64,000 nt of DNA from JBEVJC01 sp040510375 (GTDB lineage: Bacteria > Bacteroidota > Bacteroidia > Chitinophagales > Chitinophagaceae): NCBI GenBank assembly GCA_040510375.1, contig JBEVJC010000008.1, positions 328,683 through 392,682 on the forward strand, written 5' to 3'. A program made the translations under genes and the position numbers. The notes under the pieces are model-generated. The model did not search any database. It saw only the letters and a list, made by a program, of their open reading frames with translations, and was not told where the DNA came from. The number at the start of each line of letters is the position of its first letter. Position 1 is the stretch's first letter. Positions 61,157-64,000 of this stretch are shown here, one piece after another.

Positions 61157-61411
61157 TTATTCTGCTTTTTTCGCGTATTTCTTCTTGAACTTGTCGATCC
61201 GGCCTGCGGTATCAACGAGCATGTTTTTACCAGTAAAGAATGGATGGGATGTGCTGGAAATTTCGAGTTTTACCAACGGATATTCATTGCCATCTTCCCA
61301 TTTCAGGGTTTCTTTGGTATTTGCAGTAGACCGGCTGAGGAAGGTATGACCATTACTCATGTCTTTGAACACTACTAACCGGTAGCTGTCGGGATGGAGA
61401 CCTTTTTTCAT
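61157..61411 (-). CDS. rpmE2: Ribosomal protein bL31, type B
   Basis: This is a large-subunit ribosomal protein at the 50S/30S interface. The ATG at 61411 gives 84 residues starting MKKGLHPDSYRLVVFKDMSN. It has the YPLVKLEISSTSHPFFTGKN block and a basic end (FKKKYAKKAE). The four cysteines of the zinc-binding type A form are missing, which defines type B (zinc-independent) L31. A longer frame upstream runs through the promoter and is not coding. It has a promoter at 61474-61499 and a strong terminator, so it is monocistronic. Confidence 0.97.
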   Translation of the reverse strand: MKKGLHPDSYRLVVFKDMSNGHTFLSRSTANTKETLKWEDGNEYPLVKLEISSTSHPFFTGKNMLVDTAGRIDKFKKKYAKKAE

Positions 61412-61473
61412 AATTCCCTGATTTTGAAGGTTGCACGGATTTGGCCGTGCAGTTATAAAGATTGTTTGGGCTG

Positions 61474-61499
61474 CAAATGTAAGCCGGAAATATCTCAAA
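61474..61499 (-). promoter_or_regulatory. rpmE promoter (Bacteroidota type)
   Basis: On the minus strand TTTG around 61499-61496 and TACATTTG at 61481-61474 are about 15 bases apart and lie about 60 bases before the ATG. Confidence 0.6.
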
Positions 61500-61647
61500 C
61501 CCAAATAATTGTTGAACACCCGGTACCCTTACCACCGGGGCAGGACCAGTATTTTACGATAGTCGTTGTACTTACTGCCACGGTTAGGTAAGGTTACCGC
61601 CGGGGCAGGATTGTTATTTTACAACCATGTGTCCGGAATGGTAAAAC

Positions 61648-62139
61648 TCAGGAACGCATATTTTCCACCTGGATCGGCACTCCCAGTTCCCATGTTTTGG
61701 AAGCCTGGATTACCTCTTGCAGGTCGTCTATTTTTTTACCGGTGATGCGTACAATATCGTCATTGATGGAGGCTTGAACTTTTAAGCCCGATTCCTTGAT
61801 CAGTTTTACTATCTTTTTTGCATCCTCCTGTTTGAGGCCGTTCCTGACCATTACTTCTTTTTTCCATGCCTTGCCCGACTGGCCACCTTCCTTTGAGAGG
61901 TCAAATGCTTCGGGTGCAATTCCCTGTTTATGTGCCCGGCTTACCAGTACATCCAGCAACTGGCGCATTTTCATATCGTCGTCCGTTTCCAGATGGATCT
62001 TGAACTCTTTTTTATCAAGATTGATCACCACATGCGATCCCTTAAAATCAAACCGGTTGGTGATTTCCTTGCTTACTACATTCACCGCGTTATCGAGCGC
62101 CTGGGCATCGACCTTACTTACCATATCAAATGAAGGCAT
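61648..62139 (-). CDS. YajQ-family nucleotide-binding protein
   Basis: This 163-residue cytoplasmic protein belongs to the YajQ/UPF0234 family, some of whose members bind cyclic di-GMP. The ATG at 62139 gives the canonical start MPSFDMVSKVDAQALDNAVN; an earlier ATG (62205) would add an unconserved extension. TNRFDFKGSHVVINLDKKEF (about 29-48), SRAHKQGIAPEAFDLSKE and SGLKVQASINDDIVRITGKK (about 120-139) are family blocks. There is little evidence on its cellular partner here. The 186 bases upstream hold no gene. Confidence 0.92.
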   Translation of the reverse strand: MPSFDMVSKVDAQALDNAVNVVSKEITNRFDFKGSHVVINLDKKEFKIHLETDDDMKMRQLLDVLVSRAHKQGIAPEAFDLSKEGGQSGKAWKKEVMVRNGLKQEDAKKIVKLIKESGLKVQASINDDIVRITGKKIDDLQEVIQASKTWELGVPIQVENMRS

Positions 62140-62326
62140 ATTGTCAGATTTTGAATCACGAAGTACGGAAATTTTAAGATAACCCCGCCTATTTGTCCAT
62201 GCCATTAGGCTTTTGCCGCGTAGTGGTAGCCCTGCCTGCTTCCCTTTAGTATCATTACCGGCAGGTTATCTGGCAAAGCCGGGCAACCTCACGGACCCGT
62301 TATTCGCCGGACTTGACAGGCATCAA
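62140..62326. other. Intergenic region with several inverted repeats
   Basis: No credible coding frame is found. Short GC-rich inverted repeats occur, for example CCTGCC near 62231 with GGCAGG near 62260, and GCCGGGC/GCCCGGC-type pairing near 62278. I cannot assign an RNA family; see findings. Confidence 0.4.
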
Positions 62327-62356
62327 AATAAAAAACTCCCGGAACTGGCCGGGAGT
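62327..62356 (-). terminator. Intrinsic terminator after the small membrane ORF
   Basis: Eight-bp stem (62335-62342 with 62349-62356), six-base loop. On the minus strand it is followed by TTTTTATTTT. It lies 31 bases past the stop of the 26-residue ORF. Confidence 0.85.
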
Positions 62357-62387
62357 GTTGGCGAATTGCCTATGTTTAACCGCAGTG

Positions 62388-62468
62388 TTATGCTTTGCCC
62401 AATGTGTACATAAGTACCAGGGCGAAGACCAGCATGAACATGAGGCGGGAATAAATAGTTGAGCTCAT
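62388..62468 (-). CDS. Small hydrophobic protein (26 residues)
   Basis: An ATG at 62468 opens a 26-residue frame ending in TAA at 62388. The peptide starts MSSTIYSRLMFM and continues with a single hydrophobic segment (LVFALVLMYTLG) before a short KA end, so it would be a one-pass membrane peptide. It lies 26 bases after the outer-membrane receptor stop on the same strand and directly before a strong terminator, so it is certainly transcribed with that gene. Translation is not proven; a ribosome site is not obvious, as is usual in Bacteroidota. I know no family for it. Confidence 0.55.
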   Translation of the reverse strand: MSSTIYSRLMFMLVFALVLMYTLGKA

Positions 62469-62494
62469 GGATGTCAATTGAGATTTAATGTTGA

Positions 62495-64000
62495 TCAGTT
62501 TCCGCCACCAACCCTTCCCTGTTCATCGGTAGCACCTGTTTTGCGGCGACGTTCACCGGCAATATTTGTTTTACCGAAACGATAGGTGAAATTGACATTC
62601 AGCTGACGGCTGTCCCGGCGACCGGCAACGTTCAGGTCAACATTGCTGTACTTCGCATATCCGGCAAACTTCTGGGTGTAAAGAATATCACGTATTCCAA
62701 CTTTCAGTGTTCCTTTCTTTTTGAAAAGTTGTTTGGACAAACCTGCATTCAGTGCGCCCATACTCTTGATCACCAGGAGCCCTTCAAGACCCTTGCTTCT
62801 CCACCAGCCACTTACTTCGCCGGCCCATCCACCTCCAAAAGTGATGGAATGGTTCATATTGGCCGTAATGGTTTTGAAGCTGAGGTTGATCCTGTCCTGG
62901 CCTAAAATTCCATCAAAACTATTCTGGAATCCGTTCACATACAGGTTGGCATTCCACCATTTTTGTACAGGTATATTGGCCATCAGGGCAACACCGATCT
63001 GATTCAGTTTGCTGAAATTTTCCCTGGTCTGGAATGATTTGTCGCCTTCCTGTTTGATCAGCTCGGTGATCACGTCATTGGTTTGGGTATAGTTAATGGT
63101 CGTGGTAAGGATCCTGTTCCAGGTATGCGTCAGCTCAACATTATTGGTGAACTGGGGTTGCAGGTAAGGATTACCCTGGCCATAGGTAAGTGAATCAAGG
63201 AAAAAGGTGAAGGGATTAAGGTCACCATAATTCGGACGGGATACCCGGCGGCTGTAACTGATATTAAATTCGTTTTTATCGTTCAGCTTGTAACCCAGTC
63301 CCACATTGGGAAACAGGTTGGTATAGTTCCGTTTGAAACTGGAATCATTCCGCATCTGCAAACCATCTGCCCTGGTATTCTCTACCCTCAGGCCACCAGT
63401 CAGTTCCAGTTTTTTTACAGAACCCGACAGGATAACATACGCAGCGTTGATATTTTCATTGTAAAGAAAATGATTACTGCGATTGCCATCTGTTGTCCAT
63501 CCACCAGCTTCACCGCGCAGGTATTCTACTTCGTTGTCCGTCTTTACATAACTTGATTTAAGTCCCGATTCAAGTTTCCAGCCTTTTTTAAGCGGATGTA
63601 CATAATCGATTTTTGCACTATAAATATTTATATCCGATGGGAGGATACCGCGTAATAAAGATTCAGGTTTTGTTTGCACTCCATTTTTGTCAAAAGGGCG
63701 GGTGATAAGCAGTGTACGCCCCCTGTTGTTATAATCTGCGTAATCCAGGTCGACCGAGATCTCGCGTCCGGTTGAATCAAATGTATGTTTGTAATTGAAG
63801 TTGGAAGTCAGGTTTTTTTGTTTCCGTGAATTTTCAGAAGATGACCGCAGGTTGCTGGTCAGGTTGCCATTGGCATCGCGGATAAAAGAATTACTCTGTG
63901 GATCCTCGTTGTTATTATTAAAGTTACTGTTGATTACAAAACCAGCTACATCCTTCTTTGTAAAATTGTAATCCATTCCCAGTTTACCACTATGATACAC
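62495..64000 (-). CDS. Outer-membrane beta-barrel receptor, 3' part (5' end off window)
   Basis: About 501 C-terminal residues of a TonB-receptor-like outer-membrane barrel are visible. The frame is open at the right edge, so signal peptide, regulatory domain and plug lie outside. The barrel has ISYSRRVSRPNYGDLNPFTF, NPYLQPQFTNNVELTHTWNR and a final strand LNVNFTYRFGKTNIAGERRR, the same pattern as the complete receptor at 27319 (ISRRINRPNFWQLTPF-type block and a late RFGKFD strand). The short tail after the last strand is basic and glycine-rich (GATDEQGRVGGGN). Ligand unknown. The small ORF at 62388 and a terminator follow. Confidence 0.88.
   Translation of the reverse strand: MYHSGKLGMDYNFTKKDVAGFVINSNFNNNNEDPQSNSFIRDANGNLTSNLRSSSENSRKQKNLTSNFNYKHTFDSTGREISVDLDYADYNNRGRTLLITRPFDKNGVQTKPESLLRGILPSDINIYSAKIDYVHPLKKGWKLESGLKSSYVKTDNEVEYLRGEAGGWTTDGNRSNHFLYNENINAAYVILSGSVKKLELTGGLRVENTRADGLQMRNDSSFKRNYTNLFPNVGLGYKLNDKNEFNISYSRRVSRPNYGDLNPFTFFLDSLTYGQGNPYLQPQFTNNVELTHTWNRILTTTINYTQTNDVITELIKQEGDKSFQTRENFSKLNQIGVALMANIPVQKWWNANLYVNGFQNSFDGILGQDRINLSFKTITANMNHSITFGGGWAGEVSGWWRSKGLEGLLVIKSMGALNAGLSKQLFKKKGTLKVGIRDILYTQKFAGYAKYSNVDLNVAGRRDSRQLNVNFTYRFGKTNIAGERRRKTGATDEQGRVGGGN

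Noticed and set aside
62140..62330. TPP-riboswitch-like segments on the minus strand
   Set aside because: The conserved CTGAGA element and closing stems are absent and no thiamine gene follows, so the match is superficial.
1..64000. CRISPR arrays, insertion sequences, prophage genes or rRNA
   Set aside because: No regularly spaced repeats, transposase, integrase, phage structural motif or rRNA signature was found.

Overview
This is a 64 kb stretch of chromosome from a member of the Bacteroidota, most likely the Chitinophagaceae or a close relative. The evidence is two outer-membrane beta-barrel receptors with carboxypeptidase-like N-termini, a DUF4270 lipoprotein, many lipoproteins with Bacteroidota-style lipoboxes, and recurrent TAnnTTTG promoter boxes instead of TATAAT. 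Genes are dense and intact. I see no insertion sequence, prophage, CRISPR array, rRNA or pseudogene. The only RNA gene I recognise is a tRNA-His.

Layout. 1-6.9 kb: sugar uptake and glycogen synthesis (MFS sugar carrier, glgC, glgA, an FHS-type sugar permease, a ROK sugar kinase). 6.9-12 kb: rlmB, a Nudix hydrolase, metK, a DUF4270 lipoprotein and a short starch-synthase-like protein. 12-18.3 kb: panC and panD, then a membrane flippase-like protein, ppk1 and ppx, then panB. 18.3-32.2 kb: an ALDH7-type dehydrogenase, an OmpA/TSP3 protein, a subtilase, a DinB protein, a tail-specific protease, tRNA-His, a DUF445 protein, an outer-membrane receptor and two glycosyltransferases. 32.3-43.1 kb: housekeeping and hypothetical genes (ftsE, dnaK, DUF456, two methyltransferases, a glycine-rich RRM protein, small envelope proteins, a secreted Ppx/GppA-like protein, a DEAD-box helicase).

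43.4-55.3 kb is the most distinctive part. It holds two GMC-oxidoreductase/subunit-3 pairs with Tat-type signals on the small subunits, a heme c lipoprotein, a DUF1080 (3-keto-disaccharide hydrolase family) lipoprotein, three TIM-barrel sugar isomerase/epimerase-like proteins, an esterase-like lipoprotein and a nucleoside-permease-like carrier. The eight-gene part from 47.3 to 55.3 kb is two divergent operons around a 171-bp intergenic region. Together they look like an envelope pathway that oxidises a glycoside to a 3-keto sugar, hydrolyses it and passes electrons to cytochrome c. The substrate is unknown and the pathway is inferred from the families.

55.3-64 kb: a small polysaccharide cluster (two glycosyltransferase-like genes and a flippase), tpiA, a GlmU-like protein, rpmE (type B L31), a YajQ-family protein, an unlisted 26-residue membrane ORF with its own terminator, and the 3' part of a second outer-membrane receptor. 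Nineteen hairpins are listed; most are convincing intrinsic terminators that support the gene boundaries. Function calls come from reading motifs by eye; no database search was run.
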